A stretch of 64,000 nt of DNA from Sorangium cellulosum. GTDB taxonomy: Bacteria; Myxococcota_A; Polyangia; Polyangiales; Polyangiaceae. The notes beneath the pieces were generated by a model that worked only from the letters and a program-made list of their open reading frames with translations, was not told the origin of the DNA and did not search any database. Shown piece after piece: positions 53,793 through 64,000 of the stretch. Made by a program: the position numbers and the translations under genes. Numbering within the stretch: the first letter of the stretch is position 1; every line of letters starts with the position of its first letter. The DNA is taken from the NCBI RefSeq assembly GCF_004135735.1, contig NZ_CP012670.1, forward strand, positions 2,294,001 to 2,358,000. The letters run 5' to 3'.

Positions 53793-56171
53793 TTATAGCC
53801 AGGGACCCGTCGCCGGGGGGAGCGGCGAGACGGCGTCCGTGGGCAGCGGCGGCGGCGGCGGCGGCAGCTCCGGCGAGGGCGTGGCGGCTGGCGAGGGCGC
53901 CGTGGCTGGCGAGGGCGCCGTGGTGGGCGAGGGCGCCGCGGTCGCCGGCGGCGAGGGGGCGCTCGTCCCTCCGGGCGGGCGCCCGGCCGAGGTGGGGACC
54001 GGCGGCGGGGCCGGCGCGCCCGGCGACGCCGGCTGGGCGGCGGGCGCCCCCCGTCTCCCGGCCGGCGCGGCCTGGCGCGGCGGCGGCCTGCGATCGGGCC
54101 CCATTCCGGGGCGCCCGGAGCCCTGCGGCGCGATCTCCGGGGGCAGCGCGCCGGCGCCCTCCTGGCCGCCGGAGAGCTCGGCGACGAGGTGCTGGGCGGT
54201 GGTGAGCTCCGGCTGCAGCTCGAGCGCGAGCTTCGCCAGGTGGATGGCCCCGGCCCTGTCGCCCGCGTACTTCCGCCCGAGGGCGTCGGCGACGATGCGC
54301 TCGGCCGACTCGCGGCGGAGGTCGGCGAGCCGCGCGTCCCTCGGCCATCGCGCGAGCGCCTGCGCGACGATCTCCTTGACGTTCTCGCCGGGCGGGGTGT
54401 CCCACGCGTGCCTGCCCATGCAGTCGCGCGCGCGCTCGATGTGCCGCTCCAGCGAGTCGCTCGCGGCCGACTCCCCGAAGGCGCCGAGGTGCCGGCCGCC
54501 GAGGAACACGACGAGCGCCGCGGCGCCGGCGAGCGCGAGGACAGCGGTCGCGCGGGCGATCACCGCGCGGCGAGGGCGCGGCCGCGCCGCGGACGCGACG
54601 CCCTGCATGGTCGACGGCGCGGCCGCGCCGTCGTGCGTCGGGTCGACGCCGAGGCCGAGCGCCGCCCGCGCGGGCTCCGCCGGGGCGCCCCCCTGGCGCG
54701 CCGCGCTCCACGAGGCGCGCGCCTCCGCGGCGAGGTCGTCGCCCGGGTCGACGAGCGTCGGCGACGGGGGGAGCGCGCCGCGCGGAGGCCGATCGACCAG
54801 GGTCGCGGCGGGGCGCAGGGGAGGCCCCGCGGGCGCCGCGCCCCCCGGCCACGCGGGCGCCGCGCCCCCCGACGAGGCGCGCTCCGCCGCGCCGCGCGTC
54901 CCCGAGGGCTGCGCCGCGGCGTGGCCGCCCGCGGGGTCCCGACAGGGCTCGACGCCGGCCTCCGGGAGGCGCGGGTCGAGGTCGCTCCTGCGGGCGCTCT
55001 CCAGCGTGGGCGCGGCGACGCCGCCGATCTGCGAGGCCAGGGCGGGGGACAGGTCGAGCGACCGGGTGCGCGACTTGGAGGCCAGCTTCATGACCGCGCT
55101 CGGGCGCAGGAGCCCGGACTGGGCCGCGATCTCGTCGGGATCGAGGCCGCTCGCGCGCACGGCGAGGGCGAGGTCGCGGCCGAGGGCGCGCGCGTCCGGG
55201 GCCCGCTCGGCGGGCGCCTTCGCGAGGTTCTGCATCACGACCTCCGCGATGGGCGCGGGCACGTAGTTCGCCCGCGCGATGCTGCGCAGGTCGGCCGGCG
55301 GGGCGTGGGTGTGCTGGACGAGCAGCGCGACGGGCGAGTCCCCCTCGAAGGGCGCGCGGCCCGCGAGGCACTGGTAGAGCATCGTCGCGATGGAGTAGAC
55401 GTCGGCGGGCGGGCCGACCGGCTTCCCCTCGGCGCCCTCGGGCGAGATGTACTTGGCGGTGCCGAAGATGAGCCCGGCCTGGGTGGCCGTCGCCCTGTCG
55501 GCCCAGTCGAGGCGGGCGATGCCGAAGTCGAGCACCTTCACGTAATCCGGGTCCTCGCCGCGGCGGACGAGCATGATGTTCTCGGGCTTGAGGTCCCGGT
55601 GGACGATGCCCTGCGCGTGCGCCTCGCCGACCGCGTCGCACACCTGGAGGATGACGTGGAGCGCCCTCGGGAGCGGGAGCGCCTCGCTCTCGCCCCCCGC
55701 CCCGGCCGCGGCGAGCGCGGAGAGCAGCGAGATGCCGTCGAGGTGCTCCATCACGAGGTAGAGCTCACCGCCGATCCGGGGGTCGACCGTGGCGGGGACG
55801 CTCCCGGTCATGAGCACCTGGACGACGTTCGGGTGGACGAGGCGGCTCGCGATCCTGGCCTCGCGGTGGAAGCGGCTCACGAGCTCGGGGTTGGTGCTGA
55901 GCTCGCGGTGGAGGATCTTCACGGCCACGTCGCGCTCGATCCCCGCCTGGAACGCGCGGTAGACGCGGCCCATGGAGCCGATGCCGATGAGGTGGCGGAC
56001 GTGGATCTGGCCGCCGAGCAGGAGGCCCAGGTAGGGATCGCCCGCGTCGGCGCCGAAGGCCGGGCCCCTGCGCGAGCTCGCGAGCGGCGTGCCGTCGCGC
56101 GGGCAAAAGAGCACGTCGGCGTCGTAGCGCTCGCCGCACGAGGGGCAGCTCTTCGCGGGGGGCGGCTTCAT
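53793..56171 (-). CDS. Ser/Thr protein kinase with zinc ribbon and transmembrane anchor
   Basis: 792 aa. ATG 56171 places the zinc ribbon (CPSCGERYDADVLFCPRDG, residues 9-27) at the start; GTG 56192 is possible. The Hanks-type kinase domain spans about 55-330: GIGSMGRVYRA, catalytic Lys85 (VAVK), Asp193 (HRDLKPEN) and DFG at 215-217. GTAKYISPEGAEGK at the activation-segment end is typical of myxobacterial kinases. A Pro/Ala linker, one membrane helix around 530-555 (TAVLALAGAAALVVFLGG) and a helical tail then a PSPATAPSPA tail follow. The predicted sensor part is small and extracytoplasmic. Confidence 0.9.
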   Translation of the reverse strand: MKPPPAKSCPSCGERYDADVLFCPRDGTPLASSRRGPAFGADAGDPYLGLLLGGQIHVRHLIGIGSMGRVYRAFQAGIERDVAVKILHRELSTNPELVSRFHREARIASRLVHPNVVQVLMTGSVPATVDPRIGGELYLVMEHLDGISLLSALAAAGAGGESEALPLPRALHVILQVCDAVGEAHAQGIVHRDLKPENIMLVRRGEDPDYVKVLDFGIARLDWADRATATQAGLIFGTAKYISPEGAEGKPVGPPADVYSIATMLYQCLAGRAPFEGDSPVALLVQHTHAPPADLRSIARANYVPAPIAEVVMQNLAKAPAERAPDARALGRDLALAVRASGLDPDEIAAQSGLLRPSAVMKLASKSRTRSLDLSPALASQIGGVAAPTLESARRSDLDPRLPEAGVEPCRDPAGGHAAAQPSGTRGAAERASSGGAAPAWPGGAAPAGPPLRPAATLVDRPPRGALPPSPTLVDPGDDLAAEARASWSAARQGGAPAEPARAALGLGVDPTHDGAAAPSTMQGVASAARPRPRRAVIARATAVLALAGAAALVVFLGGRHLGAFGESAASDSLERHIERARDCMGRHAWDTPPGENVKEIVAQALARWPRDARLADLRRESAERIVADALGRKYAGDRAGAIHLAKLALELQPELTTAQHLVAELSGGQEGAGALPPEIAPQGSGRPGMGPDRRPPPRQAAPAGRRGAPAAQPASPGAPAPPPVPTSAGRPPGGTSAPSPPATAAPSPTTAPSPATAPSPAATPSPELPPPPPPLPTDAVSPLPPATGPWL

Positions 56172-56262
56172 CGACAGCGCCGAGTCTAGCACCGCTCTCG
56201 CGGGAAATTCTCGGGCGGGGCGGCGTTCCGGCGCGGCGCGTCGCCGGGGAGATGGCTGGAAC

Positions 56263-58003
56263 GTGGACCGATCGGCGCCTTGCGATTACGGTCGCGGCGT
56301 GAGCGGTTCGAAGGCGGGCGCAGCGAGGGCGCGCGGCGGCAAGGGGCGTGGTGGCGCGGGCGCCGCCCCTCGGCCCGCGGCCCCTGTCGCCCGCGAGGCC
56401 GCGGCGCCGCCGGCCCCGGGCGTGGCCGAGGAGGCGGGGCCCCGCGAGGGCGAGTACGTCGTCCAGCTCCCGACGTTCGAGGGGCCGCTCGATCTCCTGC
56501 TGCACCTGATCCAGCAGCACGAGCTCGACATCCTCGACATCCCCGTGAGCTTCGTCACGGAGAAGTACCTCGAGTACCTGAAGATCATGCACTTGCTCTC
56601 GATCGACCTCGCGAGCGAGTACCTCGTGATGGCGGCGACGCTGGCGCACATCAAGTCGAAGATGCTGCTGCCCAGCGTGCCGGCGGGGCAGGACGACGAC
56701 GGGATGCCGGGCGAGGAGGAGGATCCGCGGGCGGAGCTCGTCCGGCGCCTCCTGGAGTACCAGAAGTACAAGGTCGCCGCGGCCGAGCTGGGCGAGCGCG
56801 GCACGCTGGGGCGCGACGTGTTCACGCGCGGCATGAGCGAGGCCGAGGTGCCCAAGGGGCCGGCGCCGTTCGCGCCGACGAGCATCTTCGGCCTGCTGGA
56901 CGCCTTCGAGCGGGTGCTGAAGCGGACGAACGTCCAGATCGATCACGAGGTCGTGTTCGACCGCATCAGCATCACGGATCGCATCGTGGAGCTGACGGAG
57001 AAGCTCTCGGCGCGGCGGGCGATGCGCTTCGAGGATCTGCTGCTCGACAGCGTCTCGAAGGGGGGCGTCATCCCTCGCTTCGAGGTCGTCATCACGTTCC
57101 TGGCGGTGCTCGAGATGTGCAAGCTGAAGCTCATCCGGGTCCACCAGACGGACCCGCTGGCGCCGATCCACATCGAGCTCGCGGTGGCCGACGGCGCGGC
57201 GCCGGCGGCGCCGGAGCCGCAGGACGGAGCGGGGGCGGAGGAGGCGCAGCCGGTCGAGGCGACGCCGGGCGAGGCGCGCGGGGCGCCGCCTGCCGGGGAG
57301 CCCGTCGAGGCGGAGCTTGCCGGGGCGGGCCCCATCGAGGTGGAGCCCGTCGAGGCGGGGCTTGCCGGGGCGGAACCCGTCGATGCGGCCCCCATCGAGG
57401 TGGAGCCCGTCGAGGCGGAGCTTGCCGTCGCGGAGCCCGTCGAGGTGGAGCTTGCCGGGGCGGGTCCCGTCGAGGTGGAGCTTGCCGGGGCAGGCCCCGT
57501 CGAGGTGGAGCCCGTCGAGGCGGAGCTTGCCGTCGAGGTGGAGCCCGTCGAGGCGGGGCTTGCCGTCGCGGAGCCCGTCGAGGCGGGGCTTGCCGAGGCG
57601 GAACCCGTCGATGCGGCCCCCATCGAGGTGGAACCCGTCGAGGCGGGGCTTGCCGAGGCGGAACCCGTCGAGGCGACCCCCATCGAGGTGGAACCCGTCG
57701 AGGCCGAGCCTGCCGTGGCGGCGCCTGTGGAGGTCGAGTCGGTCGACCCCGCGGAGGTAGTGAGCGCCGCTCCGGCCGAGACAGGGGATGAGGCAGCGAC
57801 GGAAGAACCGGCTGCGAGCGCCGCGCTGGAGCAGGAGAGCGTCGCGCAGGGCGAGTCAGCAACGGAAGGCGAGGTCGCAACGGAAGCGGAGGCGGGCACC
57901 GCGCTGGAGGGCGCAAGTCGCGACGTGGCCACGCGCATGAGCGACGGGACGCCGGAAGCAGCGGTGATGCCGTCTGCAGGCGTGGACGAAGTGGACGCAG
58001 GGA

Positions 58004-58023
<20 letters not shown>
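56263..58023 (+). CDS. scpA: Segregation and condensation protein ScpA with acidic repeat tail
   Basis: 586 aa from GTG 56263 (GTG 56299 also possible). ScpA is the kleisin that bridges the SMC heads. After a Gly/Ala/Arg-rich 45-residue leader, residues about 62-320 are the normal protein: YVVQLPTFEGPLDLLLHLIQ, HELDILDIPVSFVTEKYLEYL, YLVMAATLAHIKSKMLLP and, at the SMC-neck end, RFEVVITFLAVLEMCKLKLI. The remaining 260 residues are low-complexity repeats such as VEVEPVEAELAVAEPVE and are very acidic. Ordinary ScpA proteins end near the winged helix. The stop overlaps scpB by 20 bp. Confidence 0.92.
57300..57710 (+). repeat. In-frame degenerate repeats encoding PVEVEPVEAELA-type units
   Basis: Units of 18-45 bp built from GAGGTGGAGCCCGTCGAGGCG recur in the scpA tail. 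They encode Glu/Val/Pro/Ala segments. Larger blocks of about 60 bp are also repeated, indicating stepwise expansion. Confidence 0.8.
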
Positions 58024-59710
<1,687 letters not shown>

Positions 59711-59771
59711 AGCCTCCAGTCCCGCTGCCCTTCGCGTGCGCGGGTCCGTCGCTCAGCGGCCGGGCCGCTGG

Positions 59772-60116
59772 TCAAGGAGACGGCGCGTCCGTCGGCTCGG
59801 GATACGTCTCCGCCAGCTTCAGCGCAGCGCTCCTCAGCTCGGGGTGGGCGAGGAGCTTCCGGAAGAGCCGCCAGAGCTCGGGATCGGCGAGCAGCTGGAG
59901 CGGCGACCTGGCCGTCGCTCTCTTCTTCTTGCGGGGGATCGCCTCCGGTCCCTTGCGCCGCAGCTCGGCCATCATTCCGACGAAGCGCTTCGTGGGGAAC
60001 AGGTCGCCATGCTCCCATGCGAGCACGGTCTCCTGCTCGATGCCCAGCGCGCCGGCGAGCTCGCGGGCGGTACAGCCGAGCTCCTGCCGGAGCTCCTTGA
60101 TGTCCTCGGGGGTCAT
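59772..60116 (-). CDS. XRE-type helix-turn-helix protein
   Basis: 114 aa from ATG 60116. Residues 1-55 form a HigA/XRE-like HTH: EDIKELRQELGCTARELAGALGIEQETVLAWEHGDLFPTKRF, with WEHGD the usual end of helix 4. Residues 65-114 form a basic patch (PRKKKRATARS) and a helical segment SPLQLLADPELWRLFRKLLAHPELR. It lacks a toxin partner next door. It reads towards the scpAB genes (convergent). Confidence 0.8.
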   Translation of the reverse strand: MTPEDIKELRQELGCTARELAGALGIEQETVLAWEHGDLFPTKRFVGMMAELRRKGPEAIPRKKKRATARSPLQLLADPELWRLFRKLLAHPELRSAALKLAETYPEPTDAPSP

Positions 60117-60196
60117 GCGGGGCGAGGGTAGCGGCCTCGACGAAAAAAGCGACGGCGCGGAGCAACCGGCGGCGAGCTGTCGCCGAACACCGCGTC

Positions 60197-61795
60197 ATGA
60201 CCCATCACCCCCTCGCTCGCTCCTCGTGCTCCGCGCGCGCCCTCGGCGCCTTGCCGTTCGCGCTCGCGCCGCTCGTCGCCACCCCCCTTGCCTGCGCGCC
60301 GGACCTCGTCGCTCCCCCTTGCCTCGACCGGGTAGACGACGAGCAGGGCGACGCCGCAGGCGACGCGAACGCGGGCAGCCTGCTCCAGATCGAGCCGGCT
60401 GCGCCGCCGGACGCGGCGCCGCCGGTGCTGCGGCTCCGGGTGCGCCTCCCGGGCGCCTCGGCCGAGGCGATCGACCTCGATCGCGTGTTCGTCTTCCACG
60501 GGAAGATCGGCGCGGTGCACCTCCGGCAGATCGAGCAGGACGATCTCTCGAAGGCGCTCTCGGAGCGCGTCGTCCCCTCGATCGCCTGGCTGGACGAGCC
60601 CTCCCCGGGGGATCTCTGGATCACGGTGGCGCCGCTCGCCCCGCTGAAACCCGGGGAGGCCTACGCCGTGGCCGGCGGCAGCCCCGTCTTCTCGCACCCC
60701 CTCCAGATCGCCAGCGACGGCGCGCCGCCCGTCCTCCCGAGGCTCTGGCCGCCCATCGACGCCGGCGCGACCCTCGCCCTGGGCGTGTGGTGCGGCGATG
60801 CGCCCCTCCCGGAGATGGCGGACGCAGCGACGCTCGCGCCGGGCGGACCGGCCGGCGCGCTCCGCCGCGGCGCGGTCGACGGCATCGGCGCGCGCTGCCT
60901 GCGCTTCGAGGCGGAGCCGGCGCCCGCGCCGGACGGAGCGGACGGCGCGCGCCTCGTGGGACCGCCCGCCGCGTTCGCGGGAGAGCCGGCAGCCGTGAGC
61001 CTCGACCCGCGGCCGTTCGCGCTCGAATCAGAGCCCCTCCGGGCCCCGGCGGTCGCCTGCGAGCCGGACGAGGTGCCCCTGGGGCCGGGCTGCGCGCGGG
61101 TCGCGGACGACCGGATTCAGGTCCGTTCGGCGGACGCGCCGCTGCTCTGGGCGATCGCGGGGGAGGGGCTCGATGAGGTCCTCGTGGTGCCGCCGGGGGA
61201 GCCGTTCGTCCTCGCGCCCCTGCCGCCCCTCGCGCCGGTCGCGCTCTCCGTCGCCACCATCGATAACGCGGGACGCGTGGAGCGCCAGCCGTTCTCGGCC
61301 ATGACGCGCGCGCCCATGCCTCACGTGATCATCAACGAGGTGCTGGCGAACCCGATAGGGGCCGAGCCAGCTCAGGAGTGGGTCGAACTCTACAACGATG
61401 GTGATGTCTCCGCGGACCTTACAGGGTATGTACTCGTCGATGTGGGAGGAGAGACGGAACTGCCGTCCATTTCCCTGGAGCCGGGAGCGTACGCGCTGGT
61501 CGTCAGCGAGGGGTATGAGCCCAACGATGAGCTCGATCCGCCGCCGTCACCCGAAGCGCTGCTGGCTCGCGTGCCAAGACTTGGCAACCATGGGCTGTCG
61601 AACACGGGAGAACCGCTCAAATTAAAGGATGGAGGAGGTGTGGTCGTGTCGAGGTCGCCCGCTTTGCCCGAGCCCAAAGCGGGGATGAGCCTGGCCCGCG
61701 TGGGGCCACGGGCTCCCGACGGCTCAGCTGGCGCTTTCGTGACCGGCTGGCCGACACCCGGCCGCGAGAACATAATCAACCAGGAGATCCCCTGA
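60197..61795 (+). CDS. Secreted protein with C-terminal lamin-tail (LTD) domain
   Basis: 532 aa from ATG 60197. Signal peptide with possible lipobox (VATPLACAP, Cys about 33). Residues 60-340 hold Ig/Big-like beta-rich segments (VLRLRVRLPGASAEAIDLDRVFVFHG, LWPPIDAGATLALGVWC). Residues 375-515 are a lamin-tail domain: PHVIINEVLANPIGAEPAQEWVELYNDGD, LTGYVLVDVGG and a close at GWPTPGREN. Lamin-tail domains in bacterial exoproteins bind surfaces or join enzymes; none is visible here. The LTD stretch is less GC-rich than the first 380 codons. Divergent from the HTH gene. Confidence 0.82.
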   Translation: MTHHPLARSSCSARALGALPFALAPLVATPLACAPDLVAPPCLDRVDDEQGDAAGDANAGSLLQIEPAAPPDAAPPVLRLRVRLPGASAEAIDLDRVFVFHGKIGAVHLRQIEQDDLSKALSERVVPSIAWLDEPSPGDLWITVAPLAPLKPGEAYAVAGGSPVFSHPLQIASDGAPPVLPRLWPPIDAGATLALGVWCGDAPLPEMADAATLAPGGPAGALRRGAVDGIGARCLRFEAEPAPAPDGADGARLVGPPAAFAGEPAAVSLDPRPFALESEPLRAPAVACEPDEVPLGPGCARVADDRIQVRSADAPLLWAIAGEGLDEVLVVPPGEPFVLAPLPPLAPVALSVATIDNAGRVERQPFSAMTRAPMPHVIINEVLANPIGAEPAQEWVELYNDGDVSADLTGYVLVDVGGETELPSISLEPGAYALVVSEGYEPNDELDPPPSPEALLARVPRLGNHGLSNTGEPLKLKDGGGVVVSRSPALPEPKAGMSLARVGPRAPDGSAGAFVTGWPTPGRENIINQEIP

Positions 61796-61995
61796 AGGAT
61801 CGGGAGTTTGCCTCCGCGCGGGGCGTTTCCTCTCAGGGGCTGAGAAAATTCGAGCAAAGCGGGTGACGGACCCGTCCGTGAGAGCTAGGTTTCAATCGAG
61901 TAAAGAGACGGGTGGGGGGGGCCGCCACCTGAGGAGACGCTGCCGCGCTGTGAACGCGAGCTGTGCGGCGGGTGCCTTTCGCGTGGAGTTCGGCG

Positions 61996-62625
61996 ATGGC
62001 TGGTGTTCGTGAAAAGCTGTTGACGGCGTCGGACCTCGCAGCCTTGTGCGAGGTCGATTTGAAGACAATCCACAACTGGGTAGATCGAGGGAGAATCGCC
62101 CATTTTCGTACGCCAGGGAGACATTTGCGCTTCAAGGCGGCGGATGTGGCCGAGTTCCTCCGTGCATGGGGCTACTCGGTGCCCCGGGAGCTCGCCAAGG
62201 CGACCTCCAAGTCGATGATGGCCATCGGCACCAAGGACACGATGGCCCACGTGGCGCGGGCCCTCGGGGAAGGCGTGCCCATCCGGCACGCGACCCACCC
62301 GTACGACGCGCTGATCTACGCGGGAGCCGATCCCGCGGACGTGTACATCGTCGACGTGCGCTCGGTCTCTGGCGACGTGGACGTCACGTCCCTCTTCGAG
62401 GCGCTCCATCGAGCGTCGTCCCAGGGGACGTTCGTCGCGCTGTCGGACGAGCCGATCAGCCTGCCGTCGTTCGTGACCCGGATCGGGCGCAACGACGGGC
62501 AGCAGCTGAAGGCGTTCCTGCTTCCTGAAGCGGCTGCGCAGGCGGGGACGCCCTTGCAGGCGGCGTCCGGCGCAGCCTCGGAGGAGCCGCCCCGGAGCCT
62601 GGCCGCCGGCGGGTCCTCGCGCTGA
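61996..62625 (+). CDS. Regulator with excisionase/BldC-type HTH and atypical receiver domain
   Basis: 209 aa. ATG 61996 has GGAG 8 nt upstream. Residues 5-60 form an HTH_17/MerR-like fold: LLTASDLAALCEVDLKTIHNWVDRGRI followed by HFRTPGRHLRFKAADVAEFL, the BldC/Xis wing. Residues 75-180 have a receiver-like beta/alpha alternation: SMMAIGTKDTMAHVARAL, VPIRHATHPYDAL, VYIVDVRSVSG (possible phospho-Asp) and GTFVALSD. The normal acidic pair after strand 1 is absent, so it is a pseudo-receiver at best. No partner kinase is nearby. Confidence 0.75.
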   Translation: MAGVREKLLTASDLAALCEVDLKTIHNWVDRGRIAHFRTPGRHLRFKAADVAEFLRAWGYSVPRELAKATSKSMMAIGTKDTMAHVARALGEGVPIRHATHPYDALIYAGADPADVYIVDVRSVSGDVDVTSLFEALHRASSQGTFVALSDEPISLPSFVTRIGRNDGQQLKAFLLPEAAAQAGTPLQAASGAASEEPPRSLAAGGSSR

Positions 62626-62872
62626 GCGAGGGCCCCGGCCGTCCTGCGCGGGGCGGAAGAGACCCGGGCAGGACGGCCGCAGGCGGACGGATCGGTGACT
62701 CCGACGACGCCACCGGAGCCAGGAGCAGGATGAGGCATTGAGGCGCTGCAGAGCGACCCGCTGAGACGGAATCCCCCCCACAGCGAAACCTGGGGCCGGT
62801 TGAAGGTCGCTCGCAGCTCCACGGCCGAGCCCGCTCCTGGCGTTCTTCCCCGGAACGAACAGACCGAAAGAG

Positions 62873-62928
62873 AAAGAGCCTTTGCGTAAAGAGTCTTTAT
62901 GTAAAAGCTCTTTACGTAAAGGCTCTTT
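62873..62928. terminator. AT-rich bidirectional hairpin between convergent genes
   Basis: The 21-nt arms at 62873-62893 and 62908-62928 pair with one mismatch around a 14-nt loop. The arms themselves contain CTTTACGTAAAG palindromes, so smaller hairpins can also form. The region is far less GC-rich than the window. It lies between the convergent HTH-receiver gene and pmbA. An operator function is also possible. Confidence 0.6.
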
Positions 62929-62952
62929 CTGAAACGAGCCTTTGAGGAGCGA

Positions 62953-64000
62953 TCAGCTTCCGGCGATGGTCATCGCGGAGACCCGGAAGGTCGGAGAGGC
63001 CGTCGCGGTCCGGAGATCCAGATCATCGCCGACCGCGTCGATCCGCTGCAGGAGATCGTCGATGTTCAGCGAGATCGTGACCTCGCTTACCGGGTGGGTG
63101 AGCTGGCCGTCCTCGATCCAGAAGCCGGACGCGCCCCGGGAGAAATCGCCAGTCACGGCGTTGAAGCCGAAGCCCATCATCTCGGTGACGTACAGGCCGC
63201 GCGGCGTGGAGCGCACGATGTCCTGGGCGGGCGTCGAGGTGGGCTGAAGAATGAAGTTCGAGGTGGACGGGCCCACGCCTCCGCCGGCGCCGCGCGAGGC
63301 GCTGCCGGTCGGCGGGCGCCCGAGCTTCCGGCCGCTGTAGCTGTCGCACAGGTAGGTCTTCAGGATGCCCTGCTCGACCACGACGTTGCGTCGGGCCGGG
63401 AGCCCCTCGCCGTCGAACGGGCGCGAGCCGGGCGCGCGCGGGATCAGCGGGTCGTCGACGACCGTGATGAGATCGCTGGCGACGCGCGTCCCCTCGCGGC
63501 CGACGAGGTAGCTCGACTTGCGCCAGATCCCGCTGCCCATGATGCAGGAACCGAGCAGCCCCAGGATGGAGCGGGCGACGTCCGGGTCGAAGATGACCGG
63601 CGCCTCGCAGGTGGGCACCTTGCGGGCGCCGAGCTTACGCAGCGTCCGCCGGGCGGCCTCGCGGCCCACGTCCTCGGGCGCCAGGAGCTCCGCGAGGTGG
63701 CGCCGGGCGCTGAAGTAGAAGCCGCGGCGCTTCTTGTCGCCGCTGTCGTCGGCCACCGGCGAGACGACGAGCGACGCGTACGAGCCGGCGTAGCCGCCGC
63801 GGAACCCGCCGGAGAGGACGAGGGCGAAGGCGCTCGCGGTGCGCGAGAACGTCGCGCCGTCGCTGTTCGTGATGCGGGGGTCGGCGTCGCGCGCGGCCTG
63901 CTCGCCGCGGCGCGCGAGCTCGATGGCCTGCGCCGCGGTGACCTCGCCGCCGGAGGGGTCGTACAGATCGAGGGCGGGGAAGGGGCCCTTTCCGATGAGC
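62953..64000 (-). CDS. pmbA: PmbA/TldE-family protein (5' end beyond right edge)
   Basis: The visible 348 codons cover the C-terminal part of a TldE (PmbA) subunit. TldD/TldE forms a heterodimeric metalloprotease that trims peptides (for example microcin B17 precursor) and affects CcdA stability. Motifs are ITNSDGATFS, RRNVVVEQGILKTYLCDSYSGRKLGRPPTGSAS and GFGFNAVTGDFSRGASGFWI. No HExxxH motif is seen, in line with TldE being the non-metal partner; tldD may lie off the edge. The N-terminus is missing because the frame is open at 64000. The gene ends 24 bp from the hairpin at 62873-62928. Confidence 0.9.
   Translation of the reverse strand, partial: LIGKGPFPALDLYDPSGGEVTAAQAIELARRGEQAARDADPRITNSDGATFSRTASAFALVLSGGFRGGYAGSYASLVVSPVADDSGDKKRRGFYFSARRHLAELLAPEDVGREAARRTLRKLGARKVPTCEAPVIFDPDVARSILGLLGSCIMGSGIWRKSSYLVGREGTRVASDLITVVDDPLIPRAPGSRPFDGEGLPARRNVVVEQGILKTYLCDSYSGRKLGRPPTGSASRGAGGGVGPSTSNFILQPTSTPAQDIVRSTPRGLYVTEMMGFGFNAVTGDFSRGASGFWIEDGQLTHPVSEVTISLNIDDLLQRIDAVGDDLDLRTATASPTFRVSAMTIAGS

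Overview
The window is about 72% GC by eye, densely coded on both strands, and shows features typical of large-genome myxobacteria, most like Polyangiales (Sorangium/Polyangium relatives). These include many secreted lipoproteins with low-complexity linkers, a Ser/Thr kinase with an N-terminal zinc ribbon, a type IV pilus minor-pilin/PilY1 operon, DUF2169/DUF3540/DUF4150/pentapeptide type VI secretion cargo genes, and many GTG starts with 4-bp ATGA/GTGA overlaps. The taxon is an inference. No rRNA, tRNA, CRISPR array, insertion sequence or phage was seen.

Layout. 1-212: start of an unrecognised gene. 537-2591: secreted (alpha/alpha)6-type glycosidase-like protein. 2624-10935, all minus strand: a type VI secretion (T6SS) spike and cargo module. 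In transcription order it holds two paralogous beta-helix proteins, a DUF2169-pentapeptide protein, a second pentapeptide protein, a VgrG-like DUF3540 protein, and a DUF4150 (PAAR-like) protein fused to an S41 serine peptidase. The last is the best candidate in the window for an undescribed effector. 11073-14414: a DUF4419 protein, a Bax-inhibitor-1 family membrane protein, a cupredoxin-like lipoprotein and an unknown. 14947-16344: ribosomal protein L3 standing alone, followed by the 23S rRNA methyltransferase RlmE. 16439-22173: glutaryl-CoA dehydrogenase, a repeat-rich L,D-transpeptidase and a DNRLRE/SUMF1-fold lipoprotein.

22917-31070, minus strand, is one tightly overlapping catabolic operon. 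In transcription order it encodes an SDR dehydrogenase, RidA, a MarR regulator, a crotonase, an acyl-CoA dehydrogenase, an old-yellow-enzyme flavoprotein, a benzoate-CoA-ligase-like enzyme and a creatininase-family hydrolase. Its promoter carries an A/T palindrome that may be the MarR operator. The gene set suggests CoA-dependent degradation of an amino-aromatic acid. 31198-38758: a SUKH-like protein, a Uma2 nuclease-fold protein, soluble transhydrogenase SthA, a TPR protein, a GT39-like membrane protein, a lipase-like hydrolase and a small secreted protein. A perfect 47-bp inverted repeat (38844-39102) lies between the last of these and the glycine cleavage genes gcvT-gcvH-gcvPA, which lack gcvPB.

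42247-49824 is a type IV pilus tip operon (FimT/GspH, PilV, PilW, PilX, PilY1) ending in a lipoprotein gene. 49888-56171: a lipoprotein, a membrane-anchored parvulin, a MaoC hydratase, an outer-membrane-type protein and a Ser/Thr kinase. 56263-59710 encodes the SMC partners ScpA and ScpB in unusual forms: ScpA has a long acidic repeat tail, and ScpB has four 43-residue basic repeats in front and a poly-Asp/Glu tail behind. 59772-62625: an HTH protein, a lamin-tail lipoprotein and an HTH plus receiver-like regulator. An AT-rich bidirectional hairpin separates these from pmbA/tldE, which runs off the right edge.
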